Below, piece by piece: positions 1-10,120 of a stretch of 64,000 nucleotides of DNA. Source of the DNA: Chryseobacterium gleum. GTDB taxonomy: Bacteria > Bacteroidota > Bacteroidia > Flavobacteriales_D > Crocinitomicaceae. Made by a program: the position numbers and the translations under genes. The notes under the pieces were generated by a model that saw only the letters and a program-made list of their open reading frames with translations, was not told where the DNA came from and searched no databases. The stretch covers positions 1 to 64,000 of the forward strand of contig CAMAPI010000002.1 of NCBI GenBank assembly GCA_945860065.1. Reading direction: 5' to 3'. Position 1 is the first letter of the stretch. Each line of letters starts with the position of its first letter.

Positions 1-2865
1 ATTATCTGAAACGCCTGTCAACCATCGTTTCGAAGAATCCGAAAATTCAATCGAGGATTCGATCATATCTGTTGTTTTACTCGCTAAGTTTCCAGATCCA
101 ACAGGGAAATAATATTTGTTTTGATAGATCTGAACAGAAATACCCCAAGCTGGTATGATTTGTTCGTTGTCACTAGCGATAGTGTTATCAGAACTCACAG
201 AATCATCCGGCGTTAAATCCCCTTTGTTTTTGTAATGGTACACCACCCAGCTTGCCGTGTCAGCAGCATTTCCAGATGAGTTAGCAGTAAAGTCGTTGAA
301 TTTACATTCGAAGTATCCGCTTGCTAAGTTCAATGGATCCACCACTTTAATGTTGATCGGACCATGTCCGTAGTCGTACGTTGGATTAGCCATGTACCCT
401 TGCTCCAAAATTGTTTTTTCCGAAGCAGCAGTTAATTCCAAAGAACGACCCCCGTTTCCGTAGCCATCCAAACGGGTAATTAATGGGGAAGAACCGTAGG
501 AAATCATTTGCGCTGTACCACCAGCTTCTGGCATTGGATTGTGTGGAACGGCTGAAACAGGACTTATGGCAGTTCCATCATAACTGATTCGTGAAGAAAT
601 AAATGGAATTTTTTGTCCGTCCAATAACAATGGATCATTTGGATTGTATTCCTTAAATTGATTGTATGCATAAGCCACAGCCACATAATAATATGTTTTG
701 TGATTCACCAATTTACGTTCACCTTGAGCAAATGCATCCTCTTTTAATTGGAAGGTATGTTGAATACCAATGTTACCACCTTTTACTTTTTCGATTGGCA
801 CAGAGAATCCTAACGCTTCATCGTAAACAAAGTTGATAATTCGAGCAATGCCATTCTTTTTATCACATTGTGCTACCAAACGAGATTTGTCTGCATCAGC
901 GATGTCCGCAATTGAGACCTCTTCGTTTTTCAATTGGAAGATTTGGTAACCTTCGAAGCGGTAATAGCGATCGACCGTTGGATCTGGAATGTTCACTTCA
1001 TCCATTTCCTCATATTTTTCTTGATAGTTATTTGAGGAAGAAGGATTATCAATCATTAAAATTAATTCATTCTCTAATTCTTGAATGGTCAATCTCGGTG
1101 CATCTGGCGGAGATAAGATTTTAAAACATGCATCAAATAATGCTTGTGCTTTTGTATCTGCTCTTTTCATTGCATCCACTGAAGCCATTAATCCACCTTC
1201 TGAACTTCTGCCGTAAACGATTCCTACGGTAATATTGTTTGTTGCTCCTGGGCGTAATGTAAACGGCCCCGCAGACTGAACAAAACGTCTATCTCCTGAT
1301 GGATTGTTGCTTGTCGACTCATCCCATCCGTTTGGAAATTGACTTGTCATGTCTTGACCACCTGTTGACCAATGCATAGGATCCGAAGTTCCTGGGAACA
1401 TGTAATCACTTAAAACAGTTCCTTGCGTACCTGCTCCGCCGTAGTACATTTCTGCCCCATTTGCCCATTTACCTTCCATAAATCGGTAGTACTCTGACGC
1501 AGGACCCGGGTCATTATACGGGTAAGCAGAAGTTGATGTATAGTAAGTAAATCGACGCATACCAAAGCGTTCGTTATCGATAATTCCATCCGAATAACCA
1601 ATACCAATTCCTTTGTAAACAATTCCACCGTTAGCTAAAGCGTCAACAACGGTTGGAACAATATCTGTTTGAGTTACTTCATCAAAATATGGGCCTGGGT
1701 TATCGATTCCATCTGCATCTTGATATGGACCTTCGAAGAAGTCACATCCGATCGCTGGAGGATTCTCTCCATAACCTAAACGTCCACCATCACTTTGGTC
1801 ATTTAAATCACCATTGTACATGTAACCTAGTCCACGAGAAACGTCACAACCAGCATAATCATCCGCATAGTTTCCAACATCCGCATCTAAATACTGTGCG
1901 AAATACGTGTTATACAATGTTTGTGTTCCGCGGTTAATTAATTCGTAGTTGTAGAATGTCATTCGGTTCACCTCATCATTCGTTGCAAAGGAGAACGCTT
2001 GTGCGCGAATTTCCATACCAATTGGGTCACCATTTGTTTCCGTGTGAATGTTTCCTTTATCGTTAAATACCCACCAATGTGTTTCATCACCATATAATGA
2101 AACGCGACGATCGATACCACATTCGATATCATCACGGCCTAAGATATCATCATACCAAGGATGATCACCATTATCTGGATTGTACGATCCATCACCATCA
2201 CGGTCATAGAACGGAGCTAGCCAATAATCTTGACCTCTAGATACGTCACCATGAGCTGGCCAACCGTAAATTCTATTTAATTCGTCGTTTGTTAGGGCTT
2301 GAACATCATTACAACCTTCCGTCACTATACCTTGAGAACATTCCCACCAAATATTGAAGCGAATCACTTCCGCTTTGCGAATGGTATAGAATTTGTCGTA
2401 AGCGATACATTGGTCCGGATCAATATTTGCCTCTCCGAAATCTCTTGTAGCTCCAGCTCCAACTGGACCGCCTGGATTAAAATCGCCAGTTCCAGGAGTA
2501 GCTGTTAAGGGGCCAGGCCAAAAGTCATTTCCACTTCTGTATCGCAAAGCAGCTAATTTCAACTGACCATTTACATCTGTTCCACCCATCCACAACGCAC
2601 CTGCGAAGATTGCATAACGCTTACTGTTTTTTGGCACTTCGTATGCTGCAACACCTGCAGCGCGATTTTGGAACATACTTCCACCTTGTTCAATTAACGC
2701 TCTTACGTCGTTAAACTCCATGTATAATTTCGCTGTGGCAGGACTACAATTCGCCCCTTTTGAATTTGGGTTCGGCTTATCCATTTTGTCGTTAGGACCT
2801 AAATAAGCGAGTGCGTTAAACACTAATGTAACCCCAAAAAACGTTGCAAGTAATTGCTTTTTCAT
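1..2865 (-). CDS. Large secreted/surface protein, C-terminus truncated by the window edge; N-term MKKQLLATFFGVTLVFNALAYLGPNDKMDKPN
   Basis: Open frame from ATG (cat 2863-2865) through position 1 on the minus strand; signal peptide; absent from the ORF track because no stop lies in the window. Confidence 0.85.
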   Translation of the reverse strand, partial: MKKQLLATFFGVTLVFNALAYLGPNDKMDKPNPNSKGANCSPATAKLYMEFNDVRALIEQGGSMFQNRAAGVAAYEVPKNSKRYAIFAGALWMGGTDVNGQLKLAALRYRSGNDFWPGPLTATPGTGDFNPGGPVGAGATRDFGEANIDPDQCIAYDKFYTIRKAEVIRFNIWWECSQGIVTEGCNDVQALTNDELNRIYGWPAHGDVSRGQDYWLAPFYDRDGDGSYNPDNGDHPWYDDILGRDDIECGIDRRVSLYGDETHWWVFNDKGNIHTETNGDPIGMEIRAQAFSFATNDEVNRMTFYNYELINRGTQTLYNTYFAQYLDADVGNYADDYAGCDVSRGLGYMYNGDLNDQSDGGRLGYGENPPAIGCDFFEGPYQDADGIDNPGPYFDEVTQTDIVPTVVDALANGGIVYKGIGIGYSDGIIDNERFGMRRFTYYTSTSAYPYNDPGPASEYYRFMEGKWANGAEMYYGGAGTQGTVLSDYMFPGTSDPMHWSTGGQDMTSQFPNGWDESTSNNPSGDRRFVQSAGPFTLRPGATNNITVGIVYGRSSEGGLMASVDAMKRADTKAQALFDACFKILSPPDAPRLTIQELENELILMIDNPSSSNNYQEKYEEMDEVNIPDPTVDRYYRFEGYQIFQLKNEEVSIADIADADKSRLVAQCDKKNGIARIINFVYDEALGFSVPIEKVKGGNIGIQHTFQLKEDAFAQGERKLVNHKTYYYVAVAYAYNQFKEYNPNDPLLLDGQKIPFISSRISYDGTAISPVSAVPHNPMPEAGGTAQMISYGSSPLITRLDGYGNGGRSLELTAASEKTILEQGYMANPTYDYGHGPINIKVVDPLNLASGYFECKFNDFTANSSGNAADTASWVVYHYKNKGDLTPDDSVSSDNTIASDNEQIIPAWGISVQIYQNKYYFPVGSGNLASKTTDMIESSIEFSDSSKRWLTGVSDN

Positions 2866-2886
2866 ATCTCTACGTTTGTTGCTTTC

Positions 2887-5800
2887 TTAAAAATCAAATT
2901 TAACCCCTAAACGAATCGTTCTTGGAGCACTAATATTAAATGGATTTTGAATCTTCATCATGTAATAATCGCGGAAAGATTGCTCATCCGTTTGATTCTG
3001 AATAGAAGTTTGACTAGCTGCTGCTGCAAGGTAACCATCATCATCCCAGTTTCCTGTAGCGCGGTATACATTTAATTTATTGAATTGATTAAACATATTT
3101 GTTACACGAACATAGACGTTTAAGAATGCTACTTTTTTCTTGTTGTCCTTATTTCCATATTGCAAATTAATTGTTTTATCCAACTGCAAATCTAGACGGT
3201 AAGACCAAGGCAATCTAGAGCCATTTAAGGTTCCATTGATACCTGCTGCTAAGTTACCAATTCCCTCATCTGTAATGAACGTTTGAGAAGAGTATGGATT
3301 TCCTGAGTAGAAGTTTGAGAAAATATTCAAGCCTGTATTTTCAAGGAACTTGGAATTTCCAATCATTGGTCCGTTGTAGTCTTTTCCTTCTCCATAACGG
3401 TAATCAAATGTTACTGCGAAAGCATGACGTTGATCGTAGCTGTAAGGGAAAATATTTCTCAAGTTAGGAAGTCCAGCATTCACAAGCGCACCCATTGATG
3501 TCGCGTCTGAACCTGTTCCATCTGCGAACTGCAAGGTATAATTTGCCGTCATGCGAATGTTTCCTGTTTGTCTTAAATCGTAAGCTATTGTCATACCTTT
3601 TACTGTTCCAAAATCTCTGTTTCCGTAAGTTTTGTACGTTGCCGGGTAAGCTTGGAAGATATTCACCAACTGTACATTATTACGTTGTTCTCTGTAGAAC
3701 GCGGAAATCTTTACGGAGGAGGTGCGTGTTAATACTTGTTGGAATCCTAACTCGTAATCAACCGTTTTCTCAGGTTTCAAATTAGAGTTACTAATCACCG
3801 CATTTCTAGATTGGATATATTGATATTCGTATGGGTCAAAACGGTATCCTGAAGTCGGGCGTTTCGTTAAGATATCGTAGTGAGCAAAGAATGCGGCCTC
3901 TTCTGAAATCGGGAATGAGAATGCAACACGCGGCATAATGTTTACTTGCGCTTTGTAATCTGTAAAGGCATCCGCTGTAGGCTTTTCCAATGATGGATCT
4001 TGCAACCAAGGGGCAATTCCGTTTGGTCCTTCTACTAGTTTCGGGTCTTCGATAGGTGTACCTACAGAATTAAACCATGTCATTCCTGTTCTAAATCCTT
4101 TGATTTCCGTTGGATTTTGTACATCATTCACGTAAACAATATTGTCATCCGCCATACCTTCAGGTAAATCAACCCAAGCATATTGGTTAGGGTCACTTTC
4201 TTTCAATGTACGAACCTCTTTCACTGTTTTTGCATTGTAGAACAAATACTGATCTTTCAATACGGGTTGGTTGGCGTCGAATACATCTACACGCACACCA
4301 ACGTTAAATACGATGTCTTTAAAGGCAAATTTATCCATAATGTAACCAGCCATATAAATTGGCTGAAATGCACCTACAAATCTTTTGTAATTACGATTAT
4401 CATCGAACTCATTAAAGTATTTATTGATGTCCGTGTTTCCTTTTACTTTTTTACCGGTATGATCAAAGCCGTAGTATGATACATACGAATTTCCACTATT
4501 CAATAATTCATCAGGAGAAAACATATCATATTGGAAAAGATTTGGATCATATTGGTCGATGTCAATAAAATCATCCCCTGATGTATTTAATTCTAGTTTG
4601 TTTCTCAAATTAAAATCAAAGAACGATTGATTATCGTTGTTAAGTTGTCCGCCAAATTGATCTGTACCACTTGTATGCGCATAACCAGAATTTAAACGAT
4701 CATAGGTGATTGCCTTAAATGAGCCTGAATCGGATACAACACCCGTATTCATGTCTAATTCCTTGATGTGGAAGTTTGTCAACAAACGTGCAATATTCCA
4801 AATTCCTGTAGGTCCATAATCACCATTTGACCAACCGCGATCTACACGTTGCTCATATTCAAATCCCAAAGAGATACTGTGGTCACCGATCACAACTGAA
4901 CCTGCTCCAGTTACACGGAATTGATCATTTTCAAATCTTCCGAAGCCATTGTATGGAGCTCCAATGTTACTCCATATTCCGTATACACTTTGAGGTGCAT
5001 CACCATTACGAAGCGCATTTCCTTGATTGATTTGAGTTAAATTCTCATAATGTCCAAAAGGAGATCCTTCATAAATATCATAATATTGCGTGGTAATTGA
5101 CGCTAATGCAGCATTGGTTGTGGATGGGGTAAAATCAACTTGAACATCCTTAAATCCATCATGAACATACATTTGAGTGGCGTCATTGAAAGCGTACGAC
5201 GGTCTGCGTGTTGTGACAAACTTACCAACATATCCATAATTAAACAAGTTGAATTGATGTTTAGGATCGTAAGATTCGCTGAACGATTTAGAGTAATCAA
5301 CCATCAAACTGTAAAGTGCTGATTTAATTTTAGAACTACTTCCTTCACGCTCATTATTGAAACGTTGAGTTAAACGTCCGAACAAGCGATAATCATAAGA
5401 TTTACTAAAACCGAAGTTGCTAAAGTTTAAAAGTGAGCCACCGTATGAGTAGCTATTTCCAGTACTGTAATTCATTGACGCTCCGAATTGAAGATTCACA
5501 GATGGACCTGTATTCACATCAATTTTCGCCTGTCCTGAATACACGGTGTTTCGAGCATTCATTCTCCAAGCCACTTTTTCAAAGTCACTTTCACGAAGGA
5601 ATAATGCATTGTGGAACGTTCCAAATCCTGTAGAGTTTGGTCTTAATGGATTCGCTAATAATTCGTCTCTTACATCTTTTTTGATGCGGTAACCACCGCC
5701 TGCAAGTGGACGTCCGTCCAATTGATCTGTTAAGTTGGCGGAAACTAAGAAACCTAATCTTGGTTTTGTTTTCTTTCCTGTTGAATCGCGTTGCATCCAA

Positions 5801-6639
5801 AGTGGACCGGACAACATTCCTTCAACGAGGTTATATCCAAATTTATCTAAACCAAAAACTTTGCCGTCATATCCGTCTGGATCAATTCCTTTGAGGTAAA
5901 TTCCAGAAGAAACGCCTTCAATCGATCCAAAATAAACAGCCGATGGACCACGAGTTGTAATCGAGATGATTCCACCCGTAACATCACCATAGTTTGCAGG
6001 TACACCACCTGTAATGACAGATACCTCCTCTAATGCGGATTTTGGGATATTCGCAGAGCCACGTACTTTGATACCATCAATGTAATAATAGGTCCCGTCA
6101 GAACGAGAACCACGCACCGAAATGGCCCCTGATCCCTCGTTGGAATTTACTCCACCTACCGAACGAGCTACACCTTCTGCTGAACGAACTGGCATGCGGC
6201 TTATGTCTTCACGTGTTACTGTAGCACCTGAAGCACCACCATTTTTATCAATGAGCGGAACTTTGTAGATGATGACTTTTACTTCTTGCTCATCTTTCAC
6301 TTTTTTCGCAAGGGTTAAATTATCTAGAAACGTTATACGATCTGGCGAGATGGAAACACCTGTCATTACAGACATGTTATAACCAGAAATTGCATTAGAA
6401 AAATGCAAGTCATACGAACCCGGAGGAATACCATTGATTTGGAATTTACCTTGGGCGTCTGTCGTCGCGCCACTTTTGATTTGGTCTCCTTGTTTCAATA
6501 GAACCTTCGAAAGCTCTATTGGCTGACCAGAGGATTCATCCTTAATAGTCCCTTTCAAGGTTCCTAAACCCGATTGAGAAAATGCATAAGTGCCTGCAAA
6601 GAGGACACTTAGTAATAATAACTTCAGTTTACCCACCAT
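2887..6639 (-). CDS. TonB-dependent receptor with N-terminal carboxypeptidase-regulatory-like domain and plug
   Basis: GTIKDESSGQPIELSKVLLKQGD CarboxypepD-like segment, plug motif SVRGSRSDGTYYYIDGIKVRG, C-terminal beta-barrel ending RLGVKFDF; likely start MVGKLKLLLLSVLFAG (ORF opens at 6702). Confidence 0.9.
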   Translation of the reverse strand: MVGKLKLLLLSVLFAGTYAFSQSGLGTLKGTIKDESSGQPIELSKVLLKQGDQIKSGATTDAQGKFQINGIPPGSYDLHFSNAISGYNMSVMTGVSISPDRITFLDNLTLAKKVKDEQEVKVIIYKVPLIDKNGGASGATVTREDISRMPVRSAEGVARSVGGVNSNEGSGAISVRGSRSDGTYYYIDGIKVRGSANIPKSALEEVSVITGGVPANYGDVTGGIISITTRGPSAVYFGSIEGVSSGIYLKGIDPDGYDGKVFGLDKFGYNLVEGMLSGPLWMQRDSTGKKTKPRLGFLVSANLTDQLDGRPLAGGGYRIKKDVRDELLANPLRPNSTGFGTFHNALFLRESDFEKVAWRMNARNTVYSGQAKIDVNTGPSVNLQFGASMNYSTGNSYSYGGSLLNFSNFGFSKSYDYRLFGRLTQRFNNEREGSSSKIKSALYSLMVDYSKSFSESYDPKHQFNLFNYGYVGKFVTTRRPSYAFNDATQMYVHDGFKDVQVDFTPSTTNAALASITTQYYDIYEGSPFGHYENLTQINQGNALRNGDAPQSVYGIWSNIGAPYNGFGRFENDQFRVTGAGSVVIGDHSISLGFEYEQRVDRGWSNGDYGPTGIWNIARLLTNFHIKELDMNTGVVSDSGSFKAITYDRLNSGYAHTSGTDQFGGQLNNDNQSFFDFNLRNKLELNTSGDDFIDIDQYDPNLFQYDMFSPDELLNSGNSYVSYYGFDHTGKKVKGNTDINKYFNEFDDNRNYKRFVGAFQPIYMAGYIMDKFAFKDIVFNVGVRVDVFDANQPVLKDQYLFYNAKTVKEVRTLKESDPNQYAWVDLPEGMADDNIVYVNDVQNPTEIKGFRTGMTWFNSVGTPIEDPKLVEGPNGIAPWLQDPSLEKPTADAFTDYKAQVNIMPRVAFSFPISEEAAFFAHYDILTKRPTSGYRFDPYEYQYIQSRNAVISNSNLKPEKTVDYELGFQQVLTRTSSVKISAFYREQRNNVQLVNIFQAYPATYKTYGNRDFGTVKGMTIAYDLRQTGNIRMTANYTLQFADGTGSDATSMGALVNAGLPNLRNIFPYSYDQRHAFAVTFDYRYGEGKDYNGPMIGNSKFLENTGLNIFSNFYSGNPYSSQTFITDEGIGNLAAGINGTLNGSRLPWSYRLDLQLDKTINLQYGNKDNKKKVAFLNVYVRVTNMFNQFNKLNVYRATGNWDDDGYLAAAASQTSIQNQTDEQSFRDYYMMKIQNPFNISAPRTIRLGVKFDF

Positions 6640-6794
6640 AAGAATGCGTATAAATTTTACTATATCTCGTTTTTTCAAGAATGTAAATATAGAGAAATAC
6701 ATATTAATTTCCTTGCAATTTTGAAAAAATATATGTGAAAATTAATATGCAACTTTGCATTGTTCAAATGAAGTAACTGTTAATTAATTGATAA

Positions 6795-7427
6795 ATGTCC
6801 GAATCATTTCAAAGAATTTATTTGTCAGACGCTTCTAGTTCAGTTGTTATAGATTCAAAAAAACAATTAAGCGCTTATGATCAAGTAGCTCTTTTCCCAG
6901 AAGAAAGGGAACAATTAAGTGCCTTGAGCAATGAGTTAAGAAAAATAGAATTTTTAGGGGTGCGAAGCTTGAGAAACGATCTTGCTATCCTTTCGCCCAT
7001 ACTTTATTCTGAGAACAGAAAGCCTTATATCGATGGAAAGCAGGGCATGTTCATCTCCATTAGTCACACCAAAAAACAGTGTGCTCTTGGAGCTAGTTCG
7101 CGCCCAATTGGAATCGATATCGAAGAGGTAAGTCCAAGAATTGAGCGTATTTCAGCTCGATTTGTTCACCGAGCGGAAGAACAATTTATAGGTGCTAATC
7201 GCCTATTGGATTTAACGAAAATATGGACAATGAAAGAAGCCATGTTTAAATTAAATGACCGATCAGGAATTGAATTCAAAACGGAATTAATCATTGAAGA
7301 ACAAATTGGCGGTATTTATTTTGGTAAAATGTTGGTTGAGAAAAGTTGGCGAAGAGTCAAATTGGAGTGTTTTCAACAAGATGACTTAGTCATTTCAGCT
7401 TGCTATTATACTGATTCACTAGACTAA
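6795..7427 (+). CDS. 4'-phosphopantetheinyl transferase superfamily protein
   Basis: ISISHTKKQCALGASSRPIGIDIEEVSPRI and WTMKEAMFKLN motifs. Confidence 0.85.
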   Translation: MSESFQRIYLSDASSSVVIDSKKQLSAYDQVALFPEEREQLSALSNELRKIEFLGVRSLRNDLAILSPILYSENRKPYIDGKQGMFISISHTKKQCALGASSRPIGIDIEEVSPRIERISARFVHRAEEQFIGANRLLDLTKIWTMKEAMFKLNDRSGIEFKTELIIEEQIGGIYFGKMLVEKSWRRVKLECFQQDDLVISACYYTDSLD

Positions 7428-8257
7428 AAACTTGCTTTTAAACTTAAGTCAAGTCCTTTGACGGAATGAGTCAATGCGCCTATGGAGATGAACTGAACTC
7501 CTGTCTCGGCATATGGACGAATATTATCGATGTTGATGCCTCCAGACGCTTCCGTTTCATACGTATTAGGAATGAGAGAAAGTGCTTCTTTTAATTTTTC
7601 AGGTGTAAAGTTATCGAGCATGATACGGTCTACTCCGCCAATTTCAAGAACTTGGTTTAATTCTGACAAGGTTCGAACTTCAATTTCGATTTTTAATGAT
7701 TTTCCCGTTTCCTTTAAATATGTATGGGTTTTCTCAATGGCGTTTTTTATTCCTCCAGCATAATCGACGTGATTATCCTTCAACATAATCATATCGTACA
7801 ATCCGAATCGATGATTTTCTCCACCACCAATTTTAACCGCCCATTTTTCTAAAAAACGAATGCCAGGAGTTGTTTTTCTTGTATCAAGAATCTTCGTTTT
7901 GCAACCTTCAATCACTTTTAAAACCTGAGCAGTTTGTGTCGCGATGCCGCTCATTCGTTGCAGGCAATTTAAAACGAGCCGTTCAGAAGTCAAAATGGAC
8001 CGTGAAGAACCCACAACTTCAAAGGCGATTTCACCAATTTCTATTGTGTCACTGTCCTTTTTAAAAAAGGAGACCTGTAACAAGGGGTCAACTATTTCAT
8101 AAATTCTTTTCGCGACTTCAAGTCCGGCGATAATTCCGTTTTCTTTTACAAGTAATCTTGCCTTACCTTGTGCTTCAGGGGGAATACATGCAAGTGTTGA
8201 GTGATCTCCGTCACCAATATCTTCTTGCAAAGATTTTCGAATGAATTCATCTAACAT
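7424..8257 (-). CDS. nadC: Nicotinate-nucleotide diphosphorylase (carboxylating)
   Basis: DTRKTTPGIRFLEKWAVKIGGGENHRFGLYDMIMLKDNH signature. Confidence 0.95.
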   Translation of the reverse strand: MLDEFIRKSLQEDIGDGDHSTLACIPPEAQGKARLLVKENGIIAGLEVAKRIYEIVDPLLQVSFFKKDSDTIEIGEIAFEVVGSSRSILTSERLVLNCLQRMSGIATQTAQVLKVIEGCKTKILDTRKTTPGIRFLEKWAVKIGGGENHRFGLYDMIMLKDNHVDYAGGIKNAIEKTHTYLKETGKSLKIEIEVRTLSELNQVLEIGGVDRIMLDNFTPEKLKEALSLIPNTYETEASGGINIDNIRPYAETGVQFISIGALTHSVKGLDLSLKASF

Positions 8258-8261
8258 GGAA

Positions 8262-8292
8262 CAAAGATAGCATAGCTCGTGTTCTTCTGAAA
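8262..8292 (-). promoter_or_regulatory. Bacteroidetes-type promoter for nadC (-7 box TATCTTTG)
   Basis: CAAAGATA at 8262-8269 (reverse of TATCTTTG); degenerate -33 TTT about 20 nt upstream. Confidence 0.5.
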
Positions 8293-8313
8293 CATTGTGA
8301 TTAATTTTATCGG

Positions 8314-10113
8314 ATGAATGCTCACCATTCCCTGCTAGTTTTAGAGAAAATTAATGTACTACCGACCGATGCAGGTGTGTATCAATTCTTCGATAAAAAT
8401 GGTGTGGTCATTTATGTGGGTAAAGCGAAGAATCTAAACAAACGCGTTCACTCCTACTTCAAGGCCAATATTACGGATGGTAAAACACGTGCTTTAGTCA
8501 GGAACATTTCCGATGTTAAATTCACAGTGGTTTCTTCTGAGTTGGATGCACTTCTTTTGGAGAATAATCTGATTAAATCTTACCATCCTCGGTATAATAT
8601 TTTACTGAAGGATGACAAAACGTATCCATGGATTGTCGTGAAGAACGAATCCTTTCCACGTGTTTTTAGTACAAGGCGCAAATTGAAAGATGGATCAAAA
8701 TATTTCGGCCCATATCCGAATGGCAGGGTGATGCAAACGTTACTTCAATTAATCCGTGAATTATTCACTCTTCGTACTTGTGCGTTGGATTTAGATGAAG
8801 AAAAAATTAAGCAGCAAAAATACAAGGTTTGTCTAGAATTTCACATTGGTAAATGTAAAGGTCCTTGCGTTGGCAAACAATCTAGTGAAAACTATGATGA
8901 CATGCTTCATTCCATTGAATTATTATTGCAAGGGAAAACGTATGCGCTTTGTGTCTCCTTAAAAAAACACATGCATGACTTAGCGGAAAAATATGATTTT
9001 GAAGGTGCTCAAAAAGTGAAGGAAATTTTAGCACAAATTGAAAAATACCAGTCCAAATCAATGATTGTTTCTCATTCCTTAAATGAGCTTGATGTCCTGA
9101 CATTTGAATTGAATGAAGAGCACTTATTTTTTAATTACATGGTTATTCGAGAAGGGGCGATTATCCATGCCTACACATCACATTTGGAATTAAAACTCAG
9201 CGAAAATATCAGCTATGTTTTTACCTATGTATTGCCTCAACTTAGGCAAAAGTTTGCGAGCATATCAAAAGAAGTCTTGGTTTTTGAGAAGCTTGATTCC
9301 ATTTTCCCGGAATTCGCCTTCCATTGTCCGCAAATTGGTGATAAGAAAAAACTCGTTGAGCTTTCTAAGCACAATGTCCAGCACTATCGATTACAATTGA
9401 AAAAGAGAGAAATGAATCGCGTTTCTGAACATGGTGGAATGGATGCGTTATTGGAATTGCAACAAGCCTTAAATTTAACAGCTTTACCCAATCACATCGA
9501 ATGTTTCGATAATTCCAATTTACAAGGCACGAATGCGGTCTCCTCGTGTGTGGTTTTCAAAAAAGGCATTCCAAGTAAAAGTGATTACCGGCATTTTAAT
9601 GTGAAAACGGTGATTGGACCTGATGACTTTAGCACGATGAAAGAAGTGGTTTATCGTAGATACCGTCGTTTATTAGACGAGGGTGTTCCGCTTCCACAGT
9701 TAATCATCATTGATGGCGGGAAAGGACAGTTAAGTGCTGCTATGGAGTCAATCGAAGCGCTAGGGATATCAGATGAAGTCAGCGTTTTTGGTTTAGCGAA
9801 GCGCATGGAGGAATTATTTCGGCCAAATCATTCGAGATCCATTGTTTTAGACCATCGCTCGAAGGGATTAAAGTTAGTTCAACACATGAGAGATGAAGCC
9901 CATCGATTTGGCATCACGCATCACCGCAACAAGCGCAGTAACAACTCATTAAATACGGAGCTATCCGAGATCAAAGGTATTGGAGAAAAAACGTGGACTT
10001 TGTTGCTTCAAGAATATAAATCTGTGGAGAAAATCAGGGGGCTTTCACTCGAGGAAATGACAAAAAAAATAGGAAAAGCGAAAGCGCTTCTCCTATTTAA
10101 TTATTTTCAATAA
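8314..10113 (+). CDS. uvrC: Excinuclease ABC subunit C
   Basis: GIY-YIG N-term (GVYQFFDKNGVVIYVGKAKNL), UvrC homology domain (ECFDNSNLQGTNAVSSCVVF), C-terminal HhH. Confidence 0.96.
   Translation: MNAHHSLLVLEKINVLPTDAGVYQFFDKNGVVIYVGKAKNLNKRVHSYFKANITDGKTRALVRNISDVKFTVVSSELDALLLENNLIKSYHPRYNILLKDDKTYPWIVVKNESFPRVFSTRRKLKDGSKYFGPYPNGRVMQTLLQLIRELFTLRTCALDLDEEKIKQQKYKVCLEFHIGKCKGPCVGKQSSENYDDMLHSIELLLQGKTYALCVSLKKHMHDLAEKYDFEGAQKVKEILAQIEKYQSKSMIVSHSLNELDVLTFELNEEHLFFNYMVIREGAIIHAYTSHLELKLSENISYVFTYVLPQLRQKFASISKEVLVFEKLDSIFPEFAFHCPQIGDKKKLVELSKHNVQHYRLQLKKREMNRVSEHGGMDALLELQQALNLTALPNHIECFDNSNLQGTNAVSSCVVFKKGIPSKSDYRHFNVKTVIGPDDFSTMKEVVYRRYRRLLDEGVPLPQLIIIDGGKGQLSAAMESIEALGISDEVSVFGLAKRMEELFRPNHSRSIVLDHRSKGLKLVQHMRDEAHRFGITHHRNKRSNNSLNTELSEIKGIGEKTWTLLLQEYKSVEKIRGLSLEEMTKKIGKAKALLLFNYFQ
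10067..10098 (-). terminator. Rho-independent terminator for the M43 protease gene, encoded within the uvrC 3' end
   Basis: AAATAGGA/TCCTATTT plus AAGCG/CGCTT stem (one mismatch), AAAG loop; T-tract on the minus strand. Confidence 0.65.
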
Positions 10114-10120
10114 AGTTAAT

